A stretch of 64,000 nt of DNA. Origin: Dehalococcoidia bacterium (GTDB lineage: Bacteria; Chloroflexota; Dehalococcoidia; DSTF01; JALHUB01). The DNA lies in contig JASEFU010000006.1 of assembly GCA_030018455.1 (NCBI GenBank), positions 1-64,000 of the forward strand. Reading direction: 5' to 3'. Below are positions 10,015 through 18,295 of this stretch, piece after piece. Every line of letters starts with the position of its first letter. Within the stretch, counting starts at the first letter, position 1. A model generated the notes under the pieces. That model was not told where the DNA came from. It was given only the letters and a program-made list of their open reading frames with translations, and did no database searches. Made by a program: the position numbers and the translations under genes.

Positions 10015-11379
10015 CTAGAAGCGGACCGAGAGAAACGCCCTCTGCACCACCTCAGGCAGCGCAGGGTGCACGTAGATCGACTGCGTGATCGCGGTCGTAG
10101 GGAGGCGGGCGCGCATGGCGATCGCCGCCTCCTGTATCAGGACGGACGCCTCTGTGCCGATGATGTGACACCCCAGAATGTCGCGCGTATCCCGGGCCGC
10201 GACCACTTTCACGAACCCCTCGTGGTCTTCGATCGACGACCCGTAAGCGGTGTCGTGGTAGTCATAGACGCCGACCGCGTAGTCGAGCCGCTGGCGCTGC
10301 GCCTGCCTCTCCGTGAGGCCCACGCCGGCGACCTGCGGCGAAGCGAAGACGGCGTGCGGCATGCCGCGGTAGCTGATGCGCGCGCGCTTTTCGGGGTTGA
10401 AAATGTTGTGGGCCACGTGCACCGCTTCCAGGTTAGCGTTGTGCTTCAGCATGTACCGGCCGACGATATCGCCGAGCGCCCAGATGCCGGGGATGTTCGT
10501 CTCCAGGTACTCATTGGTCTTGACGAAGCCCTTGTCATCGACCTCGACGCCCGTCTTCTCCACGTCGAGGAGGTCGCTGTTGGGCGCGCGGCCGACCGCA
10601 ACCATGAGCACGTCCGTTGAAAGCGTGCGCTCGCTCCCATCGGAGCTTACACGCAGCAGCAGCTCGTGGCCGTCTCGACGCACCTGCGTGACGGTACTTC
10701 CGACGTGGAGATCGAATCGCCGTTCGTAGACCTCCGTGAAGCGCTCGCTTATGTCGTCGTCCTCGCCGGGGAGCAGCAGCGGCTCCTGCTCGATAATCGA
10801 CACCCTGGTGCCCAGGGCGCCGAAGAAATGGGCAAACTCCGCTGATATGTAGCCGCCGCCCAGCATCGCCATGCGGCGGGGCTTCTCGTCCAGGCGCATC
10901 ACGTCGTCCGAAGTGACGAACGGGACGTCCTCCAGCCCGTCGATCGGCGGTATGCGGGGACGGCTTCCGGCGGCAATAACGATAGTCTCCGCGGTGATCT
11001 GCTCGCCGCCCACATCAAGCACCTTCCGATCAACGAAGCGCCCGTGGCCCTTGAAGACGGAGATGCGCGGATGCCTCCTGTTCGCCTCTTCGATGGAACG
11101 CGCTTCCGCGTCGACGGACTCGAAGACGCGTCGCCTGATACGACGCCAGTCGGCCTCGGGCGGCGCGGTCTTCACCCCGAAGAGCGGGGCGCGGCGTATG
11201 GTCTCCATGACGTCGGCGGTGTAGATGAGCATCTTCGAGGGAATGCAGCCGCGGTTGAGGCAGGTGCCGCCGAAGGGGCCGTTCTCAACGACAGCGACGG
11301 AAAGACCCCTGCGGGCCGCCTGCGCCGACACCTCGAGGCCGGACCCCGAGCCGATCACTATCAAGTCAAACGACTGCAC
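10015..11379 (-). CDS. Class I pyridine nucleotide-disulfide oxidoreductase, mycothione-reductase-like
   Basis: A 454-residue flavoprotein disulfide reductase. The FAD site GSGSGLEVS is N-terminal, the redox pair sits in GGTCLNRGCIPSK (about residues 38-50), and the NAD(P)-binding GGGYISAEFA lies mid-protein. ALGDI marks the second FAD contact, and the C-terminal HPALPEVV supplies the catalytic His-Glu dyad. The IPSKMLIYTAD and HPALPEVV spellings resemble mycothione reductase more than lipoamide dehydrogenase. No mycothiol genes are in view and the window does not look actinobacterial, so the true disulfide substrate is open. The real lipoamide dehydrogenase of the region is the partial gene at the right edge. 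Confidence 0.8.
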   Translation of the reverse strand: MQSFDLIVIGSGSGLEVSAQAARRGLSVAVVENGPFGGTCLNRGCIPSKMLIYTADVMETIRRAPLFGVKTAPPEADWRRIRRRVFESVDAEARSIEEANRRHPRISVFKGHGRFVDRKVLDVGGEQITAETIVIAAGSRPRIPPIDGLEDVPFVTSDDVMRLDEKPRRMAMLGGGYISAEFAHFFGALGTRVSIIEQEPLLLPGEDDDISERFTEVYERRFDLHVGSTVTQVRRDGHELLLRVSSDGSERTLSTDVLMVAVGRAPNSDLLDVEKTGVEVDDKGFVKTNEYLETNIPGIWALGDIVGRYMLKHNANLEAVHVAHNIFNPEKRARISYRGMPHAVFASPQVAGVGLTERQAQRQRLDYAVGVYDYHDTAYGSSIEDHEGFVKVVAARDTRDILGCHIIGTEASVLIQEAAIAMRARLPTTAITQSIYVHPALPEVVQRAFLSVRF

Positions 11380-11405
11380 TTGTTCCTCGCGCCCGCTGCT
11401 TGGCT

Positions 11406-12434
11406 TTAGGCAGCGGAGGTCTCCCTCTCCATCTCAGGAGAATAGCGCCCGTGGCGGGCCGCGCTGTTGCACCGCGCGCGGTGATAGAAGAGGCGCTGCG
11501 CCTCCGGAACGCCAGCCGGATTGCCCGCCCATGCGCGCATCGGCGGCTCCTGGAGCGCCCTCGCAAACGAGAACGAGACCTCCCAGGGATGCGGCCCCAT
11601 GCGGTTCATCGCGTTCAGGTTGGCGGTCGCCTGCTCCGGGCTCTGTCCGCCCGAGAGGAAGACGATGCCCGGGACGGCGGCGGGGACGCTCTGCCGCAAG
11701 GCGCGCAAGGTGGCTACGGCGACCTCGGCCGGCGTCAGCTTCTGTCCCGACTTCCGGCCGGGCAGGACCATGTTCGGCTTGAGGAGCAGGCCGTCCAGCG
11801 ATACCCTGTGCTCCTGCAGCTCGAAGAAGAGGAGTCGCAGCGTGGCGATTGTCACTTCTTCGCAGCGCTCGATGCCGTGATCGCCCTCCATCAGCACCTC
11901 CGGCTCGACGATGGGCGTCAGGCCTGCTTCCTGCGAAAGGGCCGCGCAGTGGGCAAGAACACGGGCGTTCGCCTGGAGGGCGTAGCGGGTGGGAATCCCC
12001 TCGCCGATGCCGATGACGGCACGCCACTTGGTGAAGCGGGCACCCAGGTCGCGGTACTCGCTGAGGCGTCCGCGCAACCCGTCCAGCCCCTCAGTTATGC
12101 GCTCGCCCGGGTAGTTGGCCAATGGCACGGCGCCTTTGTCCACCTTTATCCCCGGCAGGATGCCTTTCTGGAGCAGAAGCGCCGGAAAGGGCGGCCCCTG
12201 ATGCGAGGTCTGCCGTATCGTCTCGTCGAACAGGATGACGCCGCTCAGGAACTCCTCGACGCCCTTCGTGCTGAACAGGAGGTCGCGGTAGTCGCGACGC
12301 GATTCGGGGGTCGAGGGGACGTTGATGGCGGCGAAACGCTTTTCGATGGTGCCGAAGCTCTCGTCGGCGGCGAGTATCCCTTTGCCCGGCGCGACCAGTT
12401 CGCGCGCTACCGCTCGTATCTGTTCATGCGTCAT
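11406..12434 (-). CDS. Class I fructose-bisphosphate aldolase
   Basis: A 342-residue class I (Schiff-base) aldolase. The N-terminus has GKGILAADES and TIEKRF, VEPEVLMEGDH lies mid-protein, and GLLLKPNMVLPG contains the Lys that forms the imine. VFLSGGQSPEQA is the family's phosphate-binding stretch. It interconverts fructose 1,6-bisphosphate with DHAP and glyceraldehyde 3-phosphate without a metal. It is transcribed toward the flavoprotein gene 26 bases away. The eukaryote-type class I enzyme is scattered in bacteria. Start ATG at 12434 fits the family N-terminus. Confidence 0.92.
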   Translation of the reverse strand: MTHEQIRAVARELVAPGKGILAADESFGTIEKRFAAINVPSTPESRRDYRDLLFSTKGVEEFLSGVILFDETIRQTSHQGPPFPALLLQKGILPGIKVDKGAVPLANYPGERITEGLDGLRGRLSEYRDLGARFTKWRAVIGIGEGIPTRYALQANARVLAHCAALSQEAGLTPIVEPEVLMEGDHGIERCEEVTIATLRLLFFELQEHRVSLDGLLLKPNMVLPGRKSGQKLTPAEVAVATLRALRQSVPAAVPGIVFLSGGQSPEQATANLNAMNRMGPHPWEVSFSFARALQEPPMRAWAGNPAGVPEAQRLFYHRARCNSAARHGRYSPEMERETSAA

Positions 12435-12647
12435 GTCCGCTCACCCGGTTTTCACGCTGCCTGCGGCAGGAGATCGCTAACGTCCTCCCGCATCATGTCC
12501 GCGCGCGTCTCGCCTCCCTTCGACACGCACAGTATTGTCGGAGCGGTGTTCGCTGCCGCCTCTTACGCATTTCAGGATATGCGGTCGAAGTGAAGAAGTG
12601 GTGAAGATTGGGACGGACGGCGTGCAGCAAGGGTGAAAGTCGCGGCA

Positions 12648-12676
12648 TTGACGGGTTGATCTTTGCCCTGTAACAT
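12648..12676 (+). promoter_or_regulatory. Putative promoter of the substrate-binding protein gene
   Basis: TTGACG at 12648-12653 and TAACAT at 12671-12676 are separated by exactly 17 bases, within the 280-bp divergent intergenic region. The predicted start near 12683 leaves a leader of about 32 bases before the ATG at 12715. Consensus match is five and four of six. Confidence 0.5.
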
Positions 12677-12714
12677 CCTCTGCATCCGACGCTGCGCGCG
12701 AGGGAGGCACGGAA

Positions 12715-13992
12715 ATGAAACTCCAGCGTCCGATTTCGCTCATCACGCTGGTTCTTGTCGCCGCCGCCCTGTCGACGGCGTGCGGCGAAGAAGAGGCGAC
12801 GCCACAGCCAACCGGCCAGCCCACAAAAGCGACGCCAGAAGCGACCGGGGAGCCTGCGGAAGCGCAGACGCCGGTGCCGGGCGTAAGCGACGACCGTATA
12901 CTGCTCGGCACGCACCTGCCCCTTAGCGGAAGCGCGGCCGCCGCATACGCGCCCGTGGGCGACGGCATGCGCGCATACTTCGATTACATCAACGATACGG
13001 AGGGCGGTGTCCACGGACGCAAGATCGAGCTCCTCATCGGCGACGACCACTACAATCCGCCGGACACGATGGAGGTAGTCCGCAAGCTGGTGGAGCAGGA
13101 CAAGGTGTTCGCAATCGTCGCCGGACTGGGCGATGAGACGCACAACGCCGTCTGGAAGTACCTCGAGGAGCGCGGCGTGCCGGACATGTTCATCGCGTCA
13201 GGGCTGCGGAAGTGGACGGAGCCGGTGGTAAAGACTCGCTTCCTCGGCATACCCGACTACCAGATTGAAGGACAGATGCTGGGAGAATACGTGGCGAAGC
13301 ATCACGACGGCAAGAAGTTGGGCGTGCTTCTGGAGAACAACGAGTACGGTGACGATGGGATGAAGGGCCTCCTCGCGGGGCTGGAAGGCAGCGCGGTGGA
13401 GATCGTTACCGAGGAGAGGTGCGAAGCGACCGTCGCCGACGTCAGCGCCCAGACGCAGCGGCTGAAGAACTCGGGCGCCGAAGTCATCGTCTCGCTGGCG
13501 GGGCCATTGATGTCGGCGAGCCTGGTGCAGACGGCGCGGCAGCTTCTGTCGTGGGACGTACCCATCCTCGTAAGCGGGGTCGATTGCAGCGACATCTTCA
13601 TCGTGCTGGCAGGGGCGGAGAACGCGGAGGGGGTGGTCAGCGTTGTGTTCGGTCACCAGATCTACGAGACAGACCACCCGGGCATTAAGCAACATATTGA
13701 AATCATGGAGAAGTACGGCCACGGCGTCCCCTCGAGCAACTTCAGCCTTTTCGGAGCGACCATAGCCGAACTGACCGTCGAGGCGCTCAAGCGGGCGGGG
13801 CCCAACCTCACAAGGGAAAGTTTCGTCGAAGCCGCCGAAGGAATCCGCGATTTCACCTGTTCCGTATGCCTGACGCCCGTGAACATGAGCCCTACGGACC
13901 ACAGGCCGATAGAGATAGAAGTGTACAACCGCGTCGAAAACGGGAAGTGGGTGGCGTTCGGGGAGCCGGTGGACTTTGAGACGACGCGCTAG
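12715..13992 (+). CDS. ABC transporter substrate-binding lipoprotein (branched-chain amino acid type)
   Basis: A 425-residue periplasmic-binding-fold protein (type I, LivJ-like). A lipoprotein signal ends at LSTAC (Cys21), followed by a Thr/Pro/Glu-rich linker to about residue 55. The fold begins with ILLGTHLPLSGSAAA and continues through GVHGRKIELLIGDD and DKVFAIVAGLGDET, all typical. It should bind a small solute, often an amino acid or carboxylate, at the outer face of the membrane. No permease or ATPase genes adjoin it, so it is an orphan. It converges with the c-di-GMP gene, with six bases between the stops. Confidence 0.88.
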   Translation: MKLQRPISLITLVLVAAALSTACGEEEATPQPTGQPTKATPEATGEPAEAQTPVPGVSDDRILLGTHLPLSGSAAAAYAPVGDGMRAYFDYINDTEGGVHGRKIELLIGDDHYNPPDTMEVVRKLVEQDKVFAIVAGLGDETHNAVWKYLEERGVPDMFIASGLRKWTEPVVKTRFLGIPDYQIEGQMLGEYVAKHHDGKKLGVLLENNEYGDDGMKGLLAGLEGSAVEIVTEERCEATVADVSAQTQRLKNSGAEVIVSLAGPLMSASLVQTARQLLSWDVPILVSGVDCSDIFIVLAGAENAEGVVSVVFGHQIYETDHPGIKQHIEIMEKYGHGVPSSNFSLFGATIAELTVEALKRAGPNLTRESFVEAAEGIRDFTCSVCLTPVNMSPTDHRPIEIEVYNRVENGKWVAFGEPVDFETTR

Positions 13993-13998
13993 CTGCTG

Positions 13999-15918
13999 CT
14001 AGGCGACGGCTTGCCGTTGCCCTTCGAGCAGGGCGATGAACGGCTCCACGAGGGCGGGGTCGAACTGGGTGCCGGCGTTGTCCCTGAGCTCCGCGATGGC
14101 TTCTTCATGCGTCAGGGCCGCCCGATACGGCCGGTCGAGGATCATCGCCGAATAGGCGTCGACGAGGGCCATTATGCGGCCCGAAAGCGGTATCTCCTCT
14201 CCTTTCAGGCCGCGCGGGTAGCCGGCGCCGTCCCAGCGTTCGTGGTGGCTGTAGACGGCATCGGACACGTCCTGAAGGTTGGGCACGCCGTGGACGATAA
14301 GGTTCCCGAGGACGACGTGCTCGCGCATGATGGTCCGCTCCTCGTCGGTCAGGGGGCCGGGCTTTCTCAGCACGTCATCGGGGATGCCGATCTTGCCCAC
14401 GTCATGGAGGAGGCCGGCGATGCGCAGGGCGTTGACCGCTCCCTCCGATAGCCCGACGGACTTGCCGAGCGCCACCGCGAATTCTGCGTTCTGCTGCGAG
14501 TGACGCCGCGTGTAGCGGTCTTTCCTGTCGACGGCGCGGACGAGGGCGTCGAGCACGCCGAAGGGTGTTCTCCGTTTCGATAGCGAGTCGTCTGTCGGGT
14601 GGTGGGCGACGACGAGGTTCCCATCCGTGATCTGCTTGGCCTCCATGAGCGAGGCGTCGGCGTAGGCGATGAGCTCTTCTCTGTGCGTGCTGTCATCGGG
14701 GCACACCGCCAGGCCGATACTGATCGCCAGAGGAATGCTCTTCCCGCGTCGCGGCTTGAACCGCTCGCGCGAGACCGAAGCGATAAGGCCATCGGCCGTG
14801 GCGATGGCGGCGTCGCGGGCGGCGCCGGGCAAGATTGCCAAGAACTCGTCGCCTCCGTAACGTCCGATGACACCGTGGTCGCCGAACTGCTGCTGCAACA
14901 CCTGCGCGACGCGCTTAAGCACGCGGTCTCCCTCCTGATGCCCGTAGGTGTCGTTGAACAGCTTGAAACCGTCGATATCCATCATCATAACCGCGAGGGG
15001 ATGTCCTTCACGAAGACTCCTGTCGACTTCGCGGCGGAGCTTTTCTTGCAGCGAGCGATGATTGTACAGACCGGTCAGGCTATCTGTCTCCGCCAGGTGT
15101 TTGAGTTTCTCTTCCGTCTGCCGTCGCGCCTCGACCATCTGGTTAAAGGCGCCCGCCAGCGCCCTCACCTCTTCCGGCCCGATCACGTCAGCCTTAACGG
15201 TGAGGTCGCCGCCGGCGACGGCCTTGGCTTTGGCCTCCATGGCGGCGAGTGGGCGGACGACTGAGAACGAGAGCGAGCCCACAGTGCCCGCGGCGACCAC
15301 GAAGGCCAGCGCGCTCACGCCGACGAGAAGGCCGAAGCTATCGTCGGCCGTCCGGTTGGCCGCCACGTACTCGGCGGCGAACTCTTCCTGTTGCGCCCGG
15401 CCGAGCTCCTGAAGCCCGCTTATCATGCTTTCAAACGCCGGCCAGATTTCGGGAACGAAATCGACGGCCATCGCGATCCTGGCCTCCTGGGCCGCGCTCA
15501 CATTGGGGATAATTAGCGCCATGACGTCTTCTTCCAGCCCTGTGAGCTGCTGGTCGACCCGGTCGAGCGCGGCCAGATCATCGGTCTCACCCAGCTCCTC
15601 GAGGCCGGCGCGGGCTTTCTCGATGTCGTCGGCGACGGCTTTCTGCACAGTCGCAAACGGTCCCTGAAGACCTGCGGGGTCGTCGGCGAAGACCGCCGCC
15701 GTCACATAGGTCGAAGCGAGCAAGATGTTGGCGCGGGCGTCATCGAGGGCAGCGACCACGCCCGCCCGTTTCTGAAGGGCGTCGAGGGTGGCGCGCTCGT
15801 TCCGGAGCTGCCAGGCGCCGACAGTGGCAATGCCGCCGATGATGACGAGCAAAACAACGCTCGCCAGCAGCGCCCGCCAGCGAGCGGATCCCGGCGCCAG
15901 GCCCCAAAGACGTCGCAT
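13999..15918 (-). CDS. Membrane GGDEF and HD-GYP c-di-GMP turnover protein
   Basis: 639 residues from the ATG at 15918, which has GGAAGGG six bases upstream; the frame stays open to 16086 without another good start. Order: TM helix (about 15-36), extracytoplasmic helical sensor region, second TM, HAMP (VVRPLAAMEAKAKAVAGGD), GGDEF domain with intact RYGGDEF, then HD-GYP with intact HDVGKIGIPD and HHERWDGAGYP. Both catalytic motifs are complete, so it may make and degrade c-di-GMP. No RxxD inhibitory site is seen just before GGDEF. It is divergent from the DsrE-like gene. Confidence 0.9.
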   Translation of the reverse strand: MRRLWGLAPGSARWRALLASVVLLVIIGGIATVGAWQLRNERATLDALQKRAGVVAALDDARANILLASTYVTAAVFADDPAGLQGPFATVQKAVADDIEKARAGLEELGETDDLAALDRVDQQLTGLEEDVMALIIPNVSAAQEARIAMAVDFVPEIWPAFESMISGLQELGRAQQEEFAAEYVAANRTADDSFGLLVGVSALAFVVAAGTVGSLSFSVVRPLAAMEAKAKAVAGGDLTVKADVIGPEEVRALAGAFNQMVEARRQTEEKLKHLAETDSLTGLYNHRSLQEKLRREVDRSLREGHPLAVMMMDIDGFKLFNDTYGHQEGDRVLKRVAQVLQQQFGDHGVIGRYGGDEFLAILPGAARDAAIATADGLIASVSRERFKPRRGKSIPLAISIGLAVCPDDSTHREELIAYADASLMEAKQITDGNLVVAHHPTDDSLSKRRTPFGVLDALVRAVDRKDRYTRRHSQQNAEFAVALGKSVGLSEGAVNALRIAGLLHDVGKIGIPDDVLRKPGPLTDEERTIMREHVVLGNLIVHGVPNLQDVSDAVYSHHERWDGAGYPRGLKGEEIPLSGRIMALVDAYSAMILDRPYRAALTHEEAIAELRDNAGTQFDPALVEPFIALLEGQRQAVA

Positions 15919-16137
15919 GAGCGGCCCTTCCGCCACCTTGAGATGGCAAAGACAACACAACTTCGCTACATCTATGTTCGGAAGCCACGCTCTCGCCAAC
16001 AGGCCCACCATCGACGAATGATGATCTCCGGCTCCCGATTGACGCGGGGCCGGCGTCGCGACTGTGGAACGCCACCGTCCTTTCACTTATGCTGGTGCGC
16101 GACCAACCAGTCTTTCCCCAAAGCAGGAGACGAGGAG

Positions 16138-16506
16138 ATGGCGACGATAACAGTCATGACGGGAGACGCCCCTTACGGCAGGCAGCGGATCTATACGGCG
16201 TTGCGTTTCTTACTCGTGGCCCTGCACGAAGGCCACGGGGCCAACCTGTTCTTGCTCGAAGACGCCGTGTTCGCGGCGAAAAAGGGACAGCGGCCCCCGG
16301 AGATGCCGGTGGGCGACGCGGGAATGCCCAACTGCGAAGAGCTGCTGCGGGCCGCCATGCTGGAAGGGTTGAAGGTGAAGGCGTGCCGCGTCTGCTGTTC
16401 AGAGCGAGCGCTTCGGCCGGAGGAGATGGTCGAGGGCGTGGAGATTGGCTCCATGCTCGACCTGCTGAACTGGGTCACGGATAGCGAAAAGAGCGTTTTC
16501 TTCTAA
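16138..16506 (+). CDS. DsrE/DsrF-like small sulfur-relay family protein
   Basis: A 122-residue protein from the ATG at 16138, preceded by AGACGAGGAG. The fold is that of the DsrE/YchN family: TVMTGDAPYGRQRIYTALR at the N-terminus, GHGANLFLLEDAVFAA, then a Cys-containing second half (MPNCEELLRAA and KACRVCCSERA). The CxxCC cluster lies near residues 82-86. Family members carry persulfide sulfur or act in redox relays. No dsr or tus genes are adjacent, so a role in sulfur transfer is only a family-level suggestion. Confidence 0.8.
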   Translation: MATITVMTGDAPYGRQRIYTALRFLLVALHEGHGANLFLLEDAVFAAKKGQRPPEMPVGDAGMPNCEELLRAAMLEGLKVKACRVCCSERALRPEEMVEGVEIGSMLDLLNWVTDSEKSVFF

Positions 16507-16889
16507 ATTCGACGGCATTGGCCTATCTTTGTCGCCTTTGCCGTCGTATACTAACGCCCGATGTGAGGCCCGCGGCCTCGCGGCTCGTCCGGAGATGTGC
16601 GGACGGCTTGCGGCGGTGGTGGCAGCCGCGACAGGCAACGTGAGGCTCGTGTCAGCAGCGGCACTGTACAGAGCGAGCCGTCAAGAAGGGCGGCATCGGA
16701 TCTCGAGTGCCCGTTGAGGGCGCCCCCGGTCGAGGGGAGCGAGGTCGAGAGCGAAAGGAGGCGGCTTGACTTCGGATATTCGCCGTATTGCCGATGATTT
16801 GAGTGGAGGAGCCTCTCCCAATGGAGAGAGGCCTCCTCCGCCAGAAACAGAGCAAGACGCGCTTTCTTTCGACTGGGGGGTGGTGGCTG
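16507..16889 (+). other. Intergenic region with a strong leader hairpin
   Basis: 383 bases with no gene I can support. TATACT at 16544-16549 could be a -10 element but has no good -35. At 16805-16839 a long inverted repeat (14-base left arm, CAAT loop, 17-base right arm with a small bulge) would fold into a very stable hairpin in the leader of the CAP-domain gene. It has no U-tract, so it is not an ordinary terminator. It overlaps the first codons of the longer in-frame ORF from 16803, which argues for the downstream start. Confidence 0.5.
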
Positions 16890-17396
16890 ATGCAGAAGAA
16901 TAGAACGCTCCCGCGCATTGCCGTCGGCGTCCTTGTTTTCTTCCTTCCCCTTTTCGCGATTGCCGGTGTGGGCTGCACCCCCCAGCAGGTAATGGAGGCG
17001 CAGCTCGGTGGGGGCCTCAACCAGTTGCGGACGGAGGTAGGGCTGCCTCAGATCCCCGTCGACCCGGCGCTGGCGAAAGTCGCCCGCCTGCGCGCGCAAG
17101 ACATGGCCCAGAAGGACTACTTCAGCCATCAGGCGCCCGACGGCTGCGATTTCCGCTGCCTTATGAACATGAACGGCGTCGCGACCGCCTGGGCCGGCGA
17201 AGTCATCGCCTGGAATGACGCGCCGCTCCAGGAGTCGGCAGCGATGACCATAAACCTGTGGCGGAATAGTCCCACGCACTACGGGATTATCACAGGCTGC
17301 CAGTTCACCCGCATGGGGACCGGCGCCGCCATCGCCCGTGACGGCAGGGTCTACCACGTCGCCGTCTTCGAGGGCAACGGCGCACCCTGCCAGTAA
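16890..17396 (+). CDS. Exported CAP/SCP-domain protein
   Basis: 168 residues from the ATG at 16890, which follows a G-rich Shine-Dalgarno. Residues 1-28 are a basic N-terminus plus hydrophobic helix, a signal peptide or anchor; a Cys follows at about 29 but the lipobox is poor. The rest is a bacterial CAP (SCP/PR-1-like) domain: ARLRAQDMAQKDYFSHQ, a GEVIAWN segment, WRNSPTHYGIITG and MGTGAAIARDG contain the usual His, Glu, Glu, His positions. Four further Cys (GCDFRC, TGC, APC) suggest disulfides outside the cell. Function in bacteria is not settled. Confidence 0.82.
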   Translation: MQKNRTLPRIAVGVLVFFLPLFAIAGVGCTPQQVMEAQLGGGLNQLRTEVGLPQIPVDPALAKVARLRAQDMAQKDYFSHQAPDGCDFRCLMNMNGVATAWAGEVIAWNDAPLQESAAMTINLWRNSPTHYGIITGCQFTRMGTGAAIARDGRVYHVAVFEGNGAPCQ

Positions 17397-17659
17397 GGAC
17401 CGCTGGCAGCCGAAACGCGGCCTTTTCGGGGTTGACATGCGGCCCCGCGGGTCTGTCGACTCATCTCCCGGCCTGTCCTCTTGCGCGCGTCCCTCCAATT
17501 ACCGCCGCTAAGCGCCAGCCATGTCCGCCGCGACACCGCTCGGCGCGTCCACCCGCGCTCCGTCATGGCTGTAAACCGCGCCTCTGAAGTAGACTACTGC
17601 AGAAGCGGGAAAGCCTGCGCCCGCCACGGCGCGGGGGCAGCAACGAACGGAGGGCGCGC

Positions 17660-18223
17660 ATGAGCAGCGAGCACACCATGAAGGACAGCCGGGGCGGTGA
17701 GGTGTCCCTCCCCGAAGAGCAGCGACAGCAGGTCATAAGCTATCTCAAGCACCAGGGCTCCAAGCCGGCGAGCGACCTCTTGGTGCTTATTCAGCGCGGG
17801 GCGAAGATGCTCGACGACGCGCTGGCCGGCGTAACGGAGGAGCAGGCGCGGATTTCGCCTGCAGAGGGCGAGTGGTCGATAAGCGAGGTGCTGCGGCACG
17901 TGGAGGCTTCGGCGCTCGGCTGCGCCCAGCTCGTCCGGGCCCTGGCGCGGGGAGAGAAGGGCGCGGGTGGCTTCGACGGTCCGTCGATGTCAGAGGGCGG
18001 CTCGCTCCGCGAGCTCCGCGGTCGCGTGGCGGCCGCCTACGAGGAGATCGAGAGGGCGGTCGCCGCCCTGGACGCCGCCGACCTTGAGACCACCGCCAAT
18101 CATCCCTTCTTCGGGGAGATCAACTGCAAGGAGTGGGCGGCGTTCATGTACGTCCATACCCGCGACCACGTCACACAGATCGAGGCGACGAAGCAGCAGG
18201 CTCAGACACTCCGCAGTCAGTAG
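17660..18223 (+). CDS. DinB-fold (DinB_2) protein
   Basis: A 187-residue four-helix-bundle protein. The pattern DDALAGVTEEQA followed by EWSISEVLRHVEAS (first metal His) and HTRDHVTQIEATKQ (second and third His) near the C-terminus is the DinB/YfiT metal-site signature. Related proteins include mycothiol- and bacillithiol-dependent transferases as well as many of unknown role. The first 40 residues are a family-variable extension. It is followed by a terminator-like hairpin and converges on the multicopper oxidase. Confidence 0.78.
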   Translation: MSSEHTMKDSRGGEVSLPEEQRQQVISYLKHQGSKPASDLLVLIQRGAKMLDDALAGVTEEQARISPAEGEWSISEVLRHVEASALGCAQLVRALARGEKGAGGFDGPSMSEGGSLRELRGRVAAAYEEIERAVAALDAADLETTANHPFFGEINCKEWAAFMYVHTRDHVTQIEATKQQAQTLRSQ

Positions 18224-18248
18224 GGGGCGGTATCGGCGGGAAAGAGGA

Positions 18249-18272
18249 GAGGGCCGGTCAGCGCCGGCCCTC
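18249..18272 (+). terminator. Terminator-like hairpin between convergent genes
   Basis: GAGGGCCGG and CCGGCCCTC form a perfect nine-base stem with a six-base loop. On the plus strand CTTGCTTG follows, a weak U-tract, so it best serves the DinB-fold gene. It may also slow transcription leaving the oxidase gene on the other strand. Confidence 0.45.
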
Positions 18273-18295
18273 CTTGCTTGAAATTCCGTCGTTGC

